In this document: piece by piece, positions 51,382 to 60,373 of the stretch
How the letters are laid out: every line of letters starts with the position of its first letter
How positions within the stretch are numbered: position 1 is the stretch's first letter
Origin: Glaciecola flavus
GTDB taxonomy: Bacteria > Pseudomonadota > Gammaproteobacteria > Enterobacterales > Alteromonadaceae
Direction of reading: 5' to 3'
Assembly (NCBI RefSeq): GCF_042646125.1
Contig: NZ_JBHRSW010000005.1
Coordinates: 124,001 to 188,000 of the forward strand
Length of the DNA stretch: 64,000 nt
The notes under the pieces: generated by a model
Told to the model about the DNA's origin: nothing
The model's database searches: none
The model's input: only the letters and a program-made list of their open reading frames with translations
Translations under genes and position numbers: made by a program

Positions 51382-53403
51382 TTAAGACAATTTTACCACT
51401 TGATTACGCAGAGACTCGACTTCATCCCGCAATTTTGCTGCTTTTTCAAATTCTAAGTCTCGGGCATGTTCAAACATACGTTTTTCAAGTTTACTTATTT
51501 CAGCAACTAAGTCAGTGGCAGACATAGGTGAATAAGACGAAGATTTTTCAGCCACTTTACGCAGTTTGACTTGTCCTTGCCTTGCTTCACCTTCATTTTT
51601 ATCACCTACGTCCATTATATCAGTGATTGGCTTAACCAAAGCTTGAGGCGTAATGTTGTTTTCTTTATTGAACAACATTTGTTTTTCTCTACGCCGAGCG
51701 GTTTCATCCATGGCTTTTTTCATCGATTTGGTGATGCGATCAGCATATAAAATAGCGCGTCCATTGAGGTGGCGAGCTGCCCTACCGATAGTTTGTATCA
51801 ATGATTTCTCTGCGCGTAGAAAGCCTTCCTTGTCAGCATCTAGAATGGCTACCAGTGATACCTCTGGCATGTCCAAACCTTCTCTCAACAAGTTTATCCC
51901 GACAAGTACATCGAACTTCCCAATACGCAAATCCCGAATAATCTCGATTCGCTCAACGGTGTCAATATCAGAATGCAAATAGCGCACGCGTACATCATGC
52001 TCACTGAGATAATCAGTTAAGTCTTCCGCCATACGCTTGGTCAAAGTAGTGATCAAGACTCTCTCGTTCAGTGCAACTCGCTTGTTTATTTCGGACAAGA
52101 CATCGTCTACTTGAGTATTTACTGGGCGCACTTCAATTTCAGGATCTAGCAATCCGGTTGGTCTAACAACCTGCTCGACAAATTCACCATCAGTCTTTTC
52201 TAATTCATAGTCCCCGGGTGTCGCCGAAACGTATATGGTTTGTGGTGAAATATGTTCAAACTCTTCAAACTTCAAAGGACGATTGTCCAGTGCAGAAGGC
52301 AATCTAAAGCCATACTCAACAAGTGTTTCTTTACGCGAGCGATCCCCCTTATACATTGCTCCAATCTGCGAGACTGTCACATGTGATTCATCAATAAACA
52401 AAAGCCCATCAGCCGGAAAATAGTCAATGAGAGTTGGCGGCGGCTCGCCAGGCGCTCTGCCAGAAAGGTAACGAGAGTAGTTTTCAATACCCGAACAATA
52501 ACCTAGCTCCAACATCATCTCAACATCAAACTGAGTGCGCTGACTGATCCGTTGCTCTTCAAGTAATTTATGATTTTCTTTTAGCTGTTTTTGCCGCTTA
52601 CTTAACTCCAGCTTGATGTGTTCGACTGCGTCAACTATTTTTTCCCTTGGGGTTACATAGTGCGTTTTAGGAAAAATCGTGGCTCGTACAACATTCTTTT
52701 CAATGGTGCCGGTCAGAGGGTCAAAAAAACTAATGCGCTCTATTTCTTCATCAAACAACTCGACCCTAACGGCTTGTTTTTCACTGTCGGCAGGAAAAAT
52801 ATCTATCACATCACCGCGCACCCTAAACGTACCGCGCTCAAACGCTAAGTCATTCCTTGAATATTGCAGTTCTGCGAGCCGACGAAGAATATCACGTTGA
52901 TTCATGATATCGCCTTGACGAAGATGCAAAAGCATTTTCATATAGCTCTTAGGATCACCCAAGCCGTAGATAGCCGACACTGAAGCGACAATGACGACAT
53001 CTCGCCGCTCCATCAAGGCTTTAGTCGCAGATAAACGCATTTGCTCAATGTGATCATTTATCGAGGCGTCTTTTTCTATAAACGTATCCGTACTCGGTAC
53101 ATAGGCTTCGGGCTGATAATAGTCATAGTAAGAGACAAAATACTCTACGGCATTTTTAGGAAAAAACTCCTTCATTTCCCCGTAAAGTTGCGCCGCTAAG
53201 GTTTTATTATGGGCGAGAATGAGGGTGGGCCGTTGAACCTCTGCAATAACATTTGCCATCGTAAACGTTTTTCCAGAACCGGTCACACCCAGTAGTGTTT
53301 GGCATGCTAACCCATCCTCTAAACCTTCTACTAAACTACTTATCGCCTTAGGTTGATCTCCCGCAGGAGAATATTTAGACGCTAATTCAAAACCTTTACT
53401 CAT
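51382..53403 (-). CDS. uvrB: Excinuclease ABC subunit UvrB
   Basis: UvrB is the helicase-like damage verification subunit of nucleotide excision repair. The 673-residue protein has Walker A GVTGSGKTFT (about 39-48) and the beta-hairpin YYDYYQPEAYVP (about 92-103). LFIDESHVT is motif II, GINLLREGLDMPEV and QTIGRAARH are further helicase motifs, and a C-terminal UVR domain (about 632-668) binds UvrC. It lies 19 bp downstream of the MATE gene on the same strand. No LexA-type box is visible in that short gap. Confidence 0.96.
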   Translation of the reverse strand: MSKGFELASKYSPAGDQPKAISSLVEGLEDGLACQTLLGVTGSGKTFTMANVIAEVQRPTLILAHNKTLAAQLYGEMKEFFPKNAVEYFVSYYDYYQPEAYVPSTDTFIEKDASINDHIEQMRLSATKALMERRDVVIVASVSAIYGLGDPKSYMKMLLHLRQGDIMNQRDILRRLAELQYSRNDLAFERGTFRVRGDVIDIFPADSEKQAVRVELFDEEIERISFFDPLTGTIEKNVVRATIFPKTHYVTPREKIVDAVEHIKLELSKRQKQLKENHKLLEEQRISQRTQFDVEMMLELGYCSGIENYSRYLSGRAPGEPPPTLIDYFPADGLLFIDESHVTVSQIGAMYKGDRSRKETLVEYGFRLPSALDNRPLKFEEFEHISPQTIYVSATPGDYELEKTDGEFVEQVVRPTGLLDPEIEVRPVNTQVDDVLSEINKRVALNERVLITTLTKRMAEDLTDYLSEHDVRVRYLHSDIDTVERIEIIRDLRIGKFDVLVGINLLREGLDMPEVSLVAILDADKEGFLRAEKSLIQTIGRAARHLNGRAILYADRITKSMKKAMDETARRREKQMLFNKENNITPQALVKPITDIMDVGDKNEGEARQGQVKLRKVAEKSSSYSPMSATDLVAEISKLEKRMFEHARDLEFEKAAKLRDEVESLRNQVVKLS

Positions 53404-53422
53404 TTAAATTTTATGACCCAAT

Positions 53423-54796
53423 TTAATTTGTCGCGGTGGAAACAATACCATCAACTCGATTTTTAACTAATATACGTTTGAACCACAGATAAGATACTAC
53501 GGCAACTATAAAGTTCGCGATTACGCAAGCCCAAAACAAGCCCAATAAGCCAAACAACAAACTCCCCAAATATACGATTGGGATAAAACACATAAAAAGG
53601 CGGATGACACTCAATATAAGCGCGGAAAGTGGCAGATGCATAGCGTTAAATGAAGAGTTAGTTAAAATTACAATACCTTGAAAACCATAACCGAGCGGGA
53701 CAATAAACAAAAACAATTCAATTTTATCTCGAACTAACTGCTCATCAGCAAATACAGCGGAAATATAAGGTGCAAAAGCAATGAGCAACAAGAACATTAA
53801 AAACTGCCATGCCATCACAGTTTTCATGCACAACATATATGCACTTTCGATTCGATGCCATTTATTAGCACCAAAATTCTGACTCAAAAATGGGGGGAGA
53901 GACATCGATAAAGCAAGCACAACGATGCAGGCTAATGATTCTAGACGACTACCCACACCCCAAGCCGCTACAGCTTCTGTGCCATAGCTAGCAACAATAG
54001 CAGTAATGATCGCCCCAGCAATGGGCGTTAGCATATTGGCGCCAGCCGCCGGTAAGCCAATTTTTAATACGCCAGACGATGCTTGTACAAAGTCCTCAAA
54101 GTTCAATAATTTAGCTTCTATTAGTTGCCGTTTGATAGCTAACAAATACAATATCCACACCACACACACCGCCCAAGCAACAGCTGTAGCTATCGCGGCT
54201 CCTTTTATCCCAAAAGCGGGTACAGGTCCAAAGCCAAATATAAGCAAGGGGTCTAGCAATGCATTAATGCCGCCACTCACTGCCATGATAACACTTGGCG
54301 TTTTAGTATCACCGTTAGCCCGCAATACGCTGTTACCCACCATAGGTAAAGCTAAAAATATGCCAGACAACAGCCAAATCCCCATATAATCGCGAATAAA
54401 GGGCATGGTTTCCTCGTTTGCCCCCATTGCCATGAATATTGGTTGCAGCAGCAAGAAACATAACAACGAGAGCAATGCCACCAATAAGACAGACAGTATT
54501 ATAGCCCCAGTAGCGATAGATTTAGCGTGCTCTGTCTCCCCTCCTCCAAGGTATTTCGCAATGATTGCAGAGGTACCAATACCCAAGCCAATATTCAAAC
54601 TTATAACGGTAAAAGTGACAGGAAATGTGAAACTGATCGCAGCAAGCTCTGTGGTGCCTAACATACTCACAAAAAACGTATCGACGACCGAAAAAGTCAT
54701 CAGCATGATCATGGCCAATATCATTGGCATGGTCATATTTAATAGAGTTTTGGGGATATCTCCCTCAAGCATGTTGTTTACTTTAGATTTGTTCAA
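53423..54796 (-). CDS. MATE-family efflux transporter
   Basis: This 457-residue inner-membrane protein has 12 predicted helices in two MatE repeats. PKTLLNMTMPMILAMI and the conserved VDTFFVSMLGTTELAA are in the first repeat, and GSRLESLACIVVLALSMSLPPFLSQNFGA in the second. MATE proteins export cationic drugs or metabolites in exchange for Na+ or H+. Substrate is unknown. It is upstream of uvrB in a likely shared transcript. Confidence 0.88.
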   Translation of the reverse strand: MNKSKVNNMLEGDIPKTLLNMTMPMILAMIMLMTFSVVDTFFVSMLGTTELAAISFTFPVTFTVISLNIGLGIGTSAIIAKYLGGGETEHAKSIATGAIILSVLLVALLSLLCFLLLQPIFMAMGANEETMPFIRDYMGIWLLSGIFLALPMVGNSVLRANGDTKTPSVIMAVSGGINALLDPLLIFGFGPVPAFGIKGAAIATAVAWAVCVVWILYLLAIKRQLIEAKLLNFEDFVQASSGVLKIGLPAAGANMLTPIAGAIITAIVASYGTEAVAAWGVGSRLESLACIVVLALSMSLPPFLSQNFGANKWHRIESAYMLCMKTVMAWQFLMFLLLIAFAPYISAVFADEQLVRDKIELFLFIVPLGYGFQGIVILTNSSFNAMHLPLSALILSVIRLFMCFIPIVYLGSLLFGLLGLFWACVIANFIVAVVSYLWFKRILVKNRVDGIVSTATN

Positions 54797-54851
54797 AGTA
54801 TTTTTCTTCTTTTTTAGCGCTCATAGCAAACGGAAATTATATCCTAATAAT

Positions 54852-55071
54852 TAGGGGCTGTTGACCTTTGGTGTGCAATTTTGCAGCGGTTTGTGCTTCA
54901 TGTTTGAAACGCGGAGCGACCGTGGCATGGCTATTCTACTTGTAGGATTGAGATAACAATAGAAATAAAATACGAACTCGCCCTGTAGATTTTGTCCATC
55001 GCAAATCTTCGGTGCAACCTGACCAAGATTGCCTACATCATACTCGTACAGGAAATATCAACAAGTCCCTG
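54852..55071. mobile_element. MITE-like element, family 2, degraded copy
   Basis: The left end, TAGGGGCTGTTGACCTTTGG, and the next stretch through GCAATTTTGCAGCGG and TTGTGCTTCAT follow the complete copy at 45342. After about 60 bp it diverges. The right end, ATATCAACAAGTCCCT near 55055-55070, looks like a decayed terminal repeat. No coding frame is present. Confidence 0.6.
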
Positions 55072-55659
55072 AAACAGTTTTAGCAAATATGACAGTTTTG
55101 TGTATGAGTCGCAGGTTTCTTAGCGTTTGTAAGCTATTAGCTACGACAAAATACTGCCTACTACTTACATGTCAATAAACTGACTCCAAAATGGTATTTG
55201 TATGTCAAATTAATATATTTTTTATATATCAAAAAAAGTAACACACAGGGAAGATAAAATAAGCTAACCAGCAACTTTAAATTAGCAATTTCACTAATAA
55301 AAAACTTTATCTTATTGAAAAATAAAGAATTAATAGTTTTTAACACGAAATAAAATGAATTTGTTGTTGACAATATGCGTGTATTCAAAATCTGTCTCAA
55401 AAAAGTAATCAACATACTTATCCACAGGAAATGTTGATAACCTGCTGCGCCTTAATAATGACGCTATATCCAGCCGTTTTTGTTAAAATTTAGGTAAGTC
55501 TCTACTAACCTTTCACGTCTTTTTCTAATGTTACAAATTTATTAAACACTGTTCATGAATACAGTATTCAAACACTTTTTAATACTGAATTGTTATAGTG
55601 TAATGACTTTTTAATCCTTTGGTATTTTATAAAAAAGCTTGACAGCAAGCAGTAAAAAC
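55072..55659. other. 588-bp AT-rich gene-free region
   Basis: The region is very AT-rich with no supported gene. A frame of 84 codons on the minus strand (55161-55415) is rich in Phe, Leu, Ile, Lys and Asn, as expected from AT-rich noise. The notable element is a pair of DnaA-box-like 9-mers at 55418-55440. Confidence 0.5.
55418..55440. promoter_or_regulatory. Inverted pair of DnaA-box-like sequences
   Basis: TTATCCACA (55418-55426) is a perfect consensus DnaA box. After five bases, TGTTGATAA (55432-55440) is an inverted copy with one mismatch to TGTGGATAA. The surroundings are AT-rich. Whether DnaA binds is unknown. Confidence 0.45.
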
Positions 55660-55770
55660 TAGGGTCTGTTGACCTTTGGTGTACAAGTTTTGTTCAATTA
55701 TGGTCTATCTGATCGCGGCGCAGACTTGCAGGCCTAATGGCTTAAGTCAAAAGGCTGCAACAAGGAACAG
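55660..55770. mobile_element. MITE-like element, family 2, truncated copy
   Basis: The terminal repeat TAGGGTCTGTTGACCTTTGG is followed by about 90 bp that match the reverse complement of the right end of the 45342 copy, including GGCGCAGACTTGCAGGCCTA. The match ends near CAAGGAACAG (55770), without the partner arm or second terminus. It is therefore one broken end of an element. Confidence 0.7.
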
Positions 55771-55925
55771 CAGCTTCTAATAATTTCGGCCTACCGATTA
55801 TTCACGTTGACGCCAAAAGGAGCAGTGAGAAAGCGCAATATCTTTTGAAAAAAAGGACATTGCTTATACTTTACGCACTTGAAGTCAAAATCGCCGGTAT
55901 AAATACAAAAAACCAAAAAACCTTA

Positions 55926-55954
55926 TTGACAGTGAGGAACTAGCTGATTAATAT
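55926..55954 (+). promoter_or_regulatory. Strong sigma-70 promoter of the tRNA-Asn genes
   Basis: TTGACA (55926-55931), a 17-bp spacer and TAATAT (55949-55954) lie 22 bp before the first tRNA. The GCGC right after the -10 box is the GC-rich discriminator typical of stringently controlled stable RNA promoters. Confidence 0.8.
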
Positions 55955-55975
55955 GCGCATCCGTTGAAAGTCAGG

Positions 55976-56052
55976 TCCCCCTTAGCTCAGTTGGTTAGAG
56001 CGACGGACTGTTAATCCGCAGGTCCCCCGTTCGAGTCGGGGAGGGGGAGCCA
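55976..56052 (+). tRNA. tRNA-Asn (anticodon GTT), copy 1
   Basis: The 77-nt gene has acceptor TCCCCCT pairing with AGGGGGA, D-arm GCTCAGTTGGTTAGAGC, anticodon loop CTGTTAA (anticodon GTT), T-arm CCCCGTTCGAGTCGGGG and an encoded CCA. All stems are sound. It decodes AAC and AAU. Confidence 0.95.
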
Positions 56053-56076
56053 ACTTTTAACACAATAAGTATCTGC

Positions 56077-56153
56077 TCCCCCTTAGCTCAGTTGGTTAGA
56101 GCGACGGACTGTTAATCCGCAGGTCCCCCGTTCGAGTCGGGGAGGGGGAGCCA
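56077..56153 (+). tRNA. tRNA-Asn (anticodon GTT), copy 2
   Basis: It is identical over all 77 nt to the first copy, which ends 24 bp upstream. The two are presumably one transcript from the promoter at 55926. CCA is encoded. Confidence 0.95.
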
Positions 56154-56394
56154 CTACTTCTATTCTGTATTTACTCTCCCTTATAGCTCTGTCAACGTCT
56201 TGCTTTTTAATACTGAGTGGTTTTCAGTCGAACATACATCCATACATTTTTGCGTAAATTAACTAGAGGCTGTTTATCAAAAACAATAATAACCTTAGGT
56301 TTTTCATGTTGTTTACCGCGCAGTAAAAGGCGATAATTGCTAGATTACGTTTCGCCTAAGTTTTTGCACCTTCTGTTTTGGTAAGTAAGCATAT

Positions 56395-56973
56395 ATGTCA
56401 GAATTATTACTACTACTCGTAGGTACGGTATTAGTTAACAACTTTGTATTGGTACAGTTTTTGGGGCTGTGTCCTTTTATGGGGGTTTCAGGCAAGCTTG
56501 AGACAGCTATGGGGATGTCACTTGCGACAACGTTTGTGCTGACTATTGCCTCCATGAGTAGCTACTTGGTTGAGTCATATATTTTGCAACCATTGAATAT
56601 AGGCTACTTACGCACACTTAGTTTTATTCTTGTTATCGCCGTTGTGGTGCAGTTTACAGAAATGGTGGTGAGGAAAACCAGCCCAACCTTGTACCGCTTG
56701 CTCGGTATATTTTTGCCCTTAATTACTACCAACTGTGCCGTGCTCGGCGTCGCATTACTCAATACAACAAAGCAACATACCTTCGTAGAATCGATTGTCT
56801 ACGGGTTTGGTGCTGCTATTGGCTTCTCTTTTGTATTGGTGTTATTTGCAGCCATGAGAGAACGCTTGGCTGCAGCGGATGTTCCGGCACCATTTAAAGG
56901 CGCATCTATCGCGATGATTACGGCTGGTTTGATGTCGCTAGCATTTATGGGCTTTGCAGGTTTAATTGGATGA
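56395..56973 (+). CDS. rsxA: Electron transport complex subunit RsxA/RnfA
   Basis: The Rnf/Rsx complex transfers electrons between NADH and ferredoxin-like carriers coupled to ion movement, and in E. coli reduces SoxR. RsxA is a 192-residue integral membrane subunit with six helices. GTVLVNNFVLVQFLGLCPFMGVS and LPLITTNCAVLGVALLN each contain the conserved cysteine that helps bind a membrane iron-sulphur centre. It is the first gene of the rsxABCDGE operon and overlaps rsxB by 4 bp. Confidence 0.95.
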   Translation: MSELLLLLVGTVLVNNFVLVQFLGLCPFMGVSGKLETAMGMSLATTFVLTIASMSSYLVESYILQPLNIGYLRTLSFILVIAVVVQFTEMVVRKTSPTLYRLLGIFLPLITTNCAVLGVALLNTTKQHTFVESIVYGFGAAIGFSFVLVLFAAMRERLAAADVPAPFKGASIAMITAGLMSLAFMGFAGLIG

Positions 56974-57539
56974 CTTTTACCTTTATTGCCATTCTCGCTT
57001 TTGCTTTACTCGCGCTCTGCTTTGGCTTGTTGCTTGGCTATGCGGCAATAAAGTTTAAGGTACAGAGTGATCCTTTAGTTGATCAAATCGACCAAATATT
57101 ACCGCAAACGCAATGCGGTCAATGTGGTTATCCCGGATGCCGCCCATATGCAGAGGCTATTGCAAATGGTGATGAAATCAATAAATGTCCTCCGGGAGGA
57201 GATGCGACCATAAAAGAGCTAGCCGACTTGATGGGCGTAGACGCAAAACCTTTAGATGCTGCTCACGGTGTTGAAGATGTGAAAAAGGTCGCTTACATCC
57301 GAGAGGACGAATGCATTGGTTGTACAAAGTGCATCCAAGCTTGCCCAGTAGATGCGATAATTGGTGCCGCTAAGCACATGCATACAGTAATCATTGACGA
57401 GTGCACCGGTTGTGACTTATGTGTGGATCCCTGCCCTGTCGACTGCATAGATATGTTGCCGTTGACGCAAAGCACTGAGTCTTGGCAATGGCGTTTTGAA
57501 AAAATGACAGTGGGTGATATCCCCATTAAACAGGTTTAA
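56970..57539 (+). CDS. rsxB: Electron transport complex subunit RsxB/RnfB
   Basis: This 189-residue iron-sulphur protein has an N-terminal membrane anchor (about 3-28). A 4Fe-4S cluster site of the four-cysteine type follows (QCGQCGYPGCRPYAEAI, then CPPGG), then two ferredoxin-like CX2CX2CX3C clusters (CIGCTKCIQACPVDAI and CTGCDLCVDPCPVDCI). It passes electrons within the complex. Overlap with rsxA and the 8-bp gap to rsxC support one operon. Confidence 0.94.
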   Translation: MTFTFIAILAFALLALCFGLLLGYAAIKFKVQSDPLVDQIDQILPQTQCGQCGYPGCRPYAEAIANGDEINKCPPGGDATIKELADLMGVDAKPLDAAHGVEDVKKVAYIREDECIGCTKCIQACPVDAIIGAAKHMHTVIIDECTGCDLCVDPCPVDCIDMLPLTQSTESWQWRFEKMTVGDIPIKQV

Positions 57540-57547
57540 TATCAACG

Positions 57548-59299
57548 ATGTTTGCAGATTTTGATCTTGTAATGGAACGGTTAGCAGCTAAACGACTTTG
57601 GGATTTTCCAGGTGGAGTGCATCCACTCGACCAAAAATCGTTATCAAACACCGAGAACATCGCTGACGCACCCTTACCCGAAAAGTTATTTATTCCCATC
57701 AAGCAGCACATCGGTGTGGACGCAGAACTAATAGTTAACATTGGCGACTACGTAAAAACCGGGCAGGCACTTACCCAAAGTCACAGTCCCTTTGCCGTAC
57801 CAATACATGCTAGCAGCTCAGGAACCATTGTCGATATCACATCGCACGTCGCTGCACATGCCTCCGGTCTTGAGGAAACCACCGTCGTTATTGCCGTCGA
57901 TGGTAAAGACAATGCGCTGAACTTTGAGCCCTTGCTAGACTACACCAAATGCGAAAAATCTGAATTGATTGAAGCAATTTGCCAAGCGGGTATAAGTGGC
58001 ATGGGCGGAGCAGGTTTCCCTACTCACTTAAAGTCGAATAGCAATAAACCCGTTGAGTTTTTAATCATAAATGGTGTCGAATGCGAGCCCTATATCAGTG
58101 CCGATGATCGCCTGATGAGAGAACACGCTTGGCAAATAAGACAAGGCATTGACGTTTTGGTTTATTTGTTGTCTCCCAAACAAGTTATTGTGGCGATTGA
58201 GGACAATAAACCCGAAGCCTTGGAGACAATGTCCATTGCATGCCAGCAACAGGATAATTACCAAGTTGTCAGCATACCCACTAAATACCCTGCAGGCGGC
58301 GAAAAACAACTAATTCAGGTGCTAACGTCCAGAGAAGTCCCATCAAATGGCTTACCTATTGATGTAGGTTGTCTAATGTACAACGTAGGTACCTGCTATG
58401 CCGTTGCAGATGCAATAATGGAAGGTAAACCACTTACTAAGCGCGTAGTTACCCTTACTGGCAATGCTCTGACCAAACCACAAAATTATTGGGCATACAT
58501 TGGTACCCCAGTAGCAGATTTACTTGCGCTGGCTGGATACTCCCCTGAAAAACAAGCTTACCCCAAAGTACTAATGGGCGGCCCAATGATGGGTTTTACC
58601 TTAAGTAGCGTAAAAATACCTATCGTAAAAACAACAAATTGTATATTAGCACCTGCAGACGACGAACTGCCATCTCTTGAAGATGAGCGAGCCTGCATTC
58701 GCTGCTCTGCCTGTGCCGATGCATGCCCAGTATCCTTACTACCACAGCAAATGTTCTGGTACAGCAAAGCGAAAGAGTATGAAAAGGCAGAAGAGTACAA
58801 CTTATTTGATTGTATTGAATGCGGCGCATGTGCTTACGTATGTCCGAGTGAAATCCCGCTTGTCCATTATTACCGCATAGCGAAATCAGACATAAAACAA
58901 CAAAAAGTGGACAAGGAAAAAGCGGAAAAAGCAAGAATTCGCTTCGAAGCAAGAAAAACGCGCCTATTAAAAGAGAAAAAAGCGCGTGACGAAAAGCACC
59001 GCTTAGCCGCTCAAGCAAGGCAACAAGCCATGAAGTCTGACAGTAGTGCAAAAGACAAAATAGCGGCAGCACTAGCGCGAGCCAAAGCAAAAAAAGCGGC
59101 GGTAACAAACAAAGCTTCATCCACTTCCGAGAAACCCATTTCTCAAACGAATGAACTATCAAATGCTGCGGACAAGCCAACCGAGCCCAAAGCAGACAAT
59201 ACTAATGCAAAAGATGACAAAAAAGCCAAAATAGCCGCAGCAATTGCAAGAGCAAAAGCCAAAAAAGCGCAGCAACAGGAAAAAAACAAACATGAGTAA
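57548..59299 (+). CDS. rsxC: Electron transport complex subunit RsxC/RnfC
   Basis: This peripheral NADH/FMN subunit has 583 residues. The N-terminal core has a Gly-rich GISGMGGAGFPTHLK and NGVECEPYISADDRLM, which bind NADH and FMN. Two 4Fe-4S motifs follow: CIRCSACADACPVSLLP and CIECGACAYVCPSEIPL. The C-terminal tail is a low-complexity Ala/Lys repeat (copies of AAALARAKAKKA), of variable length in the family, here shorter than in E. coli (about 740 residues). It overlaps the start of rsxD by 8 bp. Confidence 0.93.
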   Translation: MFADFDLVMERLAAKRLWDFPGGVHPLDQKSLSNTENIADAPLPEKLFIPIKQHIGVDAELIVNIGDYVKTGQALTQSHSPFAVPIHASSSGTIVDITSHVAAHASGLEETTVVIAVDGKDNALNFEPLLDYTKCEKSELIEAICQAGISGMGGAGFPTHLKSNSNKPVEFLIINGVECEPYISADDRLMREHAWQIRQGIDVLVYLLSPKQVIVAIEDNKPEALETMSIACQQQDNYQVVSIPTKYPAGGEKQLIQVLTSREVPSNGLPIDVGCLMYNVGTCYAVADAIMEGKPLTKRVVTLTGNALTKPQNYWAYIGTPVADLLALAGYSPEKQAYPKVLMGGPMMGFTLSSVKIPIVKTTNCILAPADDELPSLEDERACIRCSACADACPVSLLPQQMFWYSKAKEYEKAEEYNLFDCIECGACAYVCPSEIPLVHYYRIAKSDIKQQKVDKEKAEKARIRFEARKTRLLKEKKARDEKHRLAAQARQQAMKSDSSAKDKIAAALARAKAKKAAVTNKASSTSEKPISQTNELSNAADKPTEPKADNTNAKDDKKAKIAAAIARAKAKKAQQQEKNKHE

Positions 59300-60371
59300 A
59301 CTAAATGTAGCGAGCTCGCCGCATCATCATAACAGGCGCGACACCGGCGTTGTGATGCGTATAGTTATGCTTGCTTGTGTGCCTGGCATATTAGCGCAAA
59401 CTTGGTTTTTTGGTTTTGGTATACTCATACAAATTGTGATTTGCGTACTCAGTGCTGTTTTAGCCGAAAGTGTCATTGTCGAACTGAGAAAAAAGAACAC
59501 TGAGCGCGTTGTCAAAGATTATAGCGCGGCACTTACTGGCTTACTCTTAGCAATTTGTTTGCCTCCACTAGCGCCTTGGTGGATTGCAGTGATTGGTAGT
59601 AGCTTTGCCATTGTGATTGTTAAACAGCTCTACGGCGGCTTAGGTTATAATCTGTTTAATCCTGCCATGGCTGCATACGTGATGCTGCTCATTTCTTTTC
59701 CAGTAGAAATGACATCTTGGCTGCCCCCTACTAGTTTAAGTGAACAAAACTACTCACTTTGGGACGCTATCCACACCGTTTTTACCGGATTCACAGCAAA
59801 TGGATATAGTGTAGACCAGCTGCGTTCAGGCATTGACGGTGTCACGATGGCCACACCACTCGATCATGTTAGAACTCAATTACAGCAGTCATACACTGTA
59901 CAAGAAGCAATGTCGGCAAACATATTTAGTGGTAGTAACGGTGTAGCTTGGGCACCTGTCGCTTTAGCCTACGCCATTGGTGGACTTATCTTAATAAAAG
60001 CAAAGATAATAAACTGGCATATACCCGTCAGTATGATTGTCGGCGGATTACTGGCTGCTTTAGTTTTGTATAGTATCGACAGTTCAGTTTATGCTTCCCC
60101 GTGGTTTCATTTAGTAAATGGCAGTCTAATTTTTGGTGCATTTTTCATCGCAACTGATCCTGTATCAGCGTCCACTACCAACAAAGGCCGTCTAATTTTT
60201 GGTGCATTAATCGGAATATGGACAATACTAATACGCACTTGGGGTAACTACCCAGACGCCATCGCCTTCGCAGTTATATTGATGAATATGGCTGTACCTT
60301 TGATTGACTATTACACGCGTCCTCGTACTTATGGTCACCGCGTAAAAACAAGGGCAAATTCGGGTAAGTAA
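59292..60371 (+). CDS. rsxD: Electron transport complex subunit RsxD/RnfD
   Basis: This 359-residue integral membrane subunit has about ten helices and a covalently attached FMN. The FMN threonine is in the SGSxAT-type loop; here DGVTMATPL near residue 190 supplies the Thr. LLAICLPPLAPWWI and GGLGYNLFNPAMAAYV are family signatures. I chose the ATG at 59292 because it lies inside the rsxC end and matches the family N-terminus; the open frame runs further upstream but is the rsxC tail in another frame. Confidence 0.92.
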   Translation: MSKLNVASSPHHHNRRDTGVVMRIVMLACVPGILAQTWFFGFGILIQIVICVLSAVLAESVIVELRKKNTERVVKDYSAALTGLLLAICLPPLAPWWIAVIGSSFAIVIVKQLYGGLGYNLFNPAMAAYVMLLISFPVEMTSWLPPTSLSEQNYSLWDAIHTVFTGFTANGYSVDQLRSGIDGVTMATPLDHVRTQLQQSYTVQEAMSANIFSGSNGVAWAPVALAYAIGGLILIKAKIINWHIPVSMIVGGLLAALVLYSIDSSVYASPWFHLVNGSLIFGAFFIATDPVSASTTNKGRLIFGALIGIWTILIRTWGNYPDAIAFAVILMNMAVPLIDYYTRPRTYGHRVKTRANSGK

Positions 60372-60373
60372 GC

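Noticed and set aside
55161..55415. An 84-codon minus-strand frame in the AT-rich region
   Set aside because: Its Phe, Leu, Ile, Lys and Asn content is typical of AT-rich random sequence, and it lacks a ribosome binding site.
55976..56153. A phage or island attachment site at the tRNA-Asn pair
   Set aside because: No integrase gene and no displaced copy of the tRNA 3' end are in the window; the neighbouring rsx operon is core sequence.
58620..59180. A 186-codon minus-strand frame opposite the rsxC tail
   Set aside because: It is the antisense of the Ala/Lys-repeat tail and cluster region of rsxC, which has clear domain evidence on the plus strand.
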